Shown here: positions 62,201 to 64,000 of the stretch, in pieces
Layout: every line of letters starts with the position of its first letter
Numbering within the stretch: position 1 is the first letter of the stretch
DNA from: Aptenodytes patagonicus
Lineage: Eukaryota > Chordata > Aves > Sphenisciformes > Spheniscidae
Assembly (NCBI RefSeq): GCF_965638725.1
Contig: NC_134962.1
Location: 813,501-877,500, forward strand
Direction of reading: 5' to 3'
Length of the DNA stretch: 64,000 nt
Translations under genes and position numbers: made by a program
The notes under the pieces: generated by a model
Seen by the model: only the letters and a program-made list of their open reading frames with translations
Told to the model about the DNA's origin: nothing
Databases searched by the model: none

Positions 62201-64000
62201 GACGGTGCGCGACACCAGGTTTGCCGTTTGGCACAGCACGGGAGAGCTCTGGGCAGTTTGCCTGAACCGGGACCGCCGACAGGTCCAGTGCATCCTCTGC
62301 TGCGCTCAGTGATTCCTCTGCAACATCTCACTGTGATGCTGGAAATTAATGCAACAACCAAGGGCTTTGGCCAGGCAGATATTGAACTATTCTTACCTTT
62401 AGGCAGAAATGCAGAACAGGATATTGCCCCTCTCCGTTACCTGATCAGCGCTAGACTTCTTCCATGCATCACCCATGCTTTAACAGTGACATACTGCCAT
62501 CAGCTTTGGGGACACCAGCTAATAATAATAAACACACTAGTAATAACATCTAGTGCTGGGAAAAGCAGGTGTTTGAGAGGCCATTTAAGACCTCAGATGT
62601 TGGGGGGTTTTACCCAGAATCATTTCTTTTTTCTGAAATCAAAAATGCCTGAATTCTTTTCCCTGGGACATTACTGCAGGCAGATGGGTGTGCTCCGGTG
62701 TTATACTTCTCAATTATCTGGTAATGTTTTCCCTTCAGATTCTATTAGGAAATGCTTCATGACCTTGGGAAATTCGATTTCATTCTCATTTCTGCTTGTG
62801 GATTAGCATTTGGTCAGCAGGTTACCCGGCCAGGAGCAGCCACTGAAAATCCAAGTGTTTTTTCCTCAGGAAGTTTGAGTGGAAAAAGCTTTCAAACCAA
62901 AATATCAGTTGCCACAAAGGAACCAGATCCCATAGCAGGAGGCAGGACAGATACTCTCCCCGAGAAGCATCAGAAACAAGAACCTCATTCCAAGCACTAA
63001 AAAAGTAGGAATGTTTATTAGAAGAGTTACATGACAAAGGTACCCCGAGCTCCCGCTCAGCACTTCATACCCTTCTGAACACGGATGGTGACATTTACTT
63101 AGAAAGCCATATGCAACAAGTTCACTTTTTCATTATATCAATAACAATTTTCCCTCAGAACAAATTTAACAATTCCACTGCAGCATCACATGCAACTGCT
63201 ATGACTGCGACCCCAAAATCATGCTAATTTCTCTAAATAAATATTTGTACACAGAGCTGCCTATCAGGTTTTGGCTTATGCAAGTATCTTAGTACTCACA
63301 TGAGCCAATTAACTTTAAAGTGTCTTAAATGTTATCAAGAATCTTGAATCAAGTTTAGAAAAGAAAAGTAGATAATGCTGGTCTCGATACTCCATCCTCG
63401 CTGGTCTTTCTTCCTCTCTCTGCCCAGAAAGACCTCTCCGCGCCTTGTACTTCCCAGCTCACACGAGAATCACCAGCAGGCCCTGAAGAAGTGCAAGGAG
63501 CAACACATCCACGTTATTTTCCGACTTTTGAGGGCTGCTGGTTCACATCAGCTTGTCAAGCAACACACAGCGAACAGAAAACCCTCTTGCAAAAATCCTC
63601 ACGTCAACTCTGTAACAAGGAGGGCACGGTATCCTTTGGGAAGCATCAGAGAATATCCCAGCTCCTCTGGGACATCTCCAGGATGCACAGGGCTGGAATT
63701 CGGTGCAATTCAAGACACTTTGAACGGTGCCACTCGAAAGGGCTTGCCAGACCCCCTGGACCCACATCAGAGCTGCTAACACAGAGTTCTCCAGAAAGGA
63801 AACACAGCCTGGACGGGGGAACCAGGACTTACCCCAGAGGGGCTGAACATCGCTCATTGCGTACCTGGCTCAATAACACTCATGGGCATGAAGTACTCAG
63901 CAGCATTTTCTGACCTGAAGGAGGTCAGACAGAGCAACCCCTCCTGGCCTTTCAAGGCTTAAAATCCACAGCTCTTGCTCACTAAACCGCCACTGGCAGG
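59260..64000. other. Right flank with no recognised gene
   Basis: About 4.7 kb after TENP. Open frames on both strands reach 211 codons (60389-61024) but have no family motif or phased exon series. AATAAA occurs on the minus strand at 60188-60183 and 63019-63014, so the 3' end of a minus-strand gene lying further right is possible. No BPIFB2-like terminal exon was recognised. Confidence 0.5.

Noticed and set aside
62228-62806. 192-codon plus-strand frame containing LEINATTKGFGQADIELFLP
   Set aside because: Looks loosely like a BPI-fold strand, but there is no neighbouring exon series or phase support.

Overview
The window is vertebrate nuclear DNA, almost certainly from a bird. It has spliced genes with GT-AG introns, an avian-type endogenous retrovirus LTR at the left edge, and a cluster of BPI-fold (BPIF/PLUNC) genes that includes TENP, the gene for egg-white ovoglobulin G2. 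No protein-coding gene of another family was recognised. Exons were found by hand from splice sites, reading-frame phase, exon lengths shared between paralogues, and remembered human BPIFB3, BPIFB4 and BPIFB6 and chicken TENP proteins. No search was run.

Layout from left to right. 1-546: avian ERV LTR running off the window edge. 547-9.8 kb: no gene recognised. About 9.8-18.26 kb, minus strand: a BPIF paralogue with a Gly-Leu-Leu-rich N-terminal exon and the exons of one BPI domain; no second-domain exons were found and its 3' end is unresolved. 20.26-29.36 kb, minus: BPIFB4, 15 coding exons, 607 codons. 30.5-38.4 kb, minus: BPIFB3, 15 coding exons, about 605 codons, with a 601-bp exon built on a 30-bp coding minisatellite. 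42.05-about 50.1 kb, minus: BPIFB6, all 15 coding exons recognisable but with two frame breaks and two splice donors that lack GT. 52.78-59.25 kb, plus: TENP, complete, 452 codons from the preferred start. 59.3-64 kb: no gene recognised.

Read along the minus strand, BPIFB6, BPIFB3, BPIFB4 and the extra paralogue follow the human order BPIFB6-BPIFB3-BPIFB4-(BPIFA genes). TENP lies upstream of BPIFB6, head to head with it, on the side where human has BPIFB2. Core exon lengths recur across the loci (105, about 144, 61-64, 61, about 92, 54, 171, 68, 43-46, 64 and 77 bp), showing descent from one duplicated two-domain gene. TENP, BPIFB4, BPIFB3 and the paralogue each have a TATA-type promoter and a short non-coding first exon. 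The products are predicted secreted lipid-binding-fold proteins of mucosa, oviduct or egg white. The most interesting signals are the expanded GLL-repeat exons in three neighbouring genes, the apparently one-domain paralogue in the BPIFA position, and the possible decay (or misassembly) of BPIFB6.
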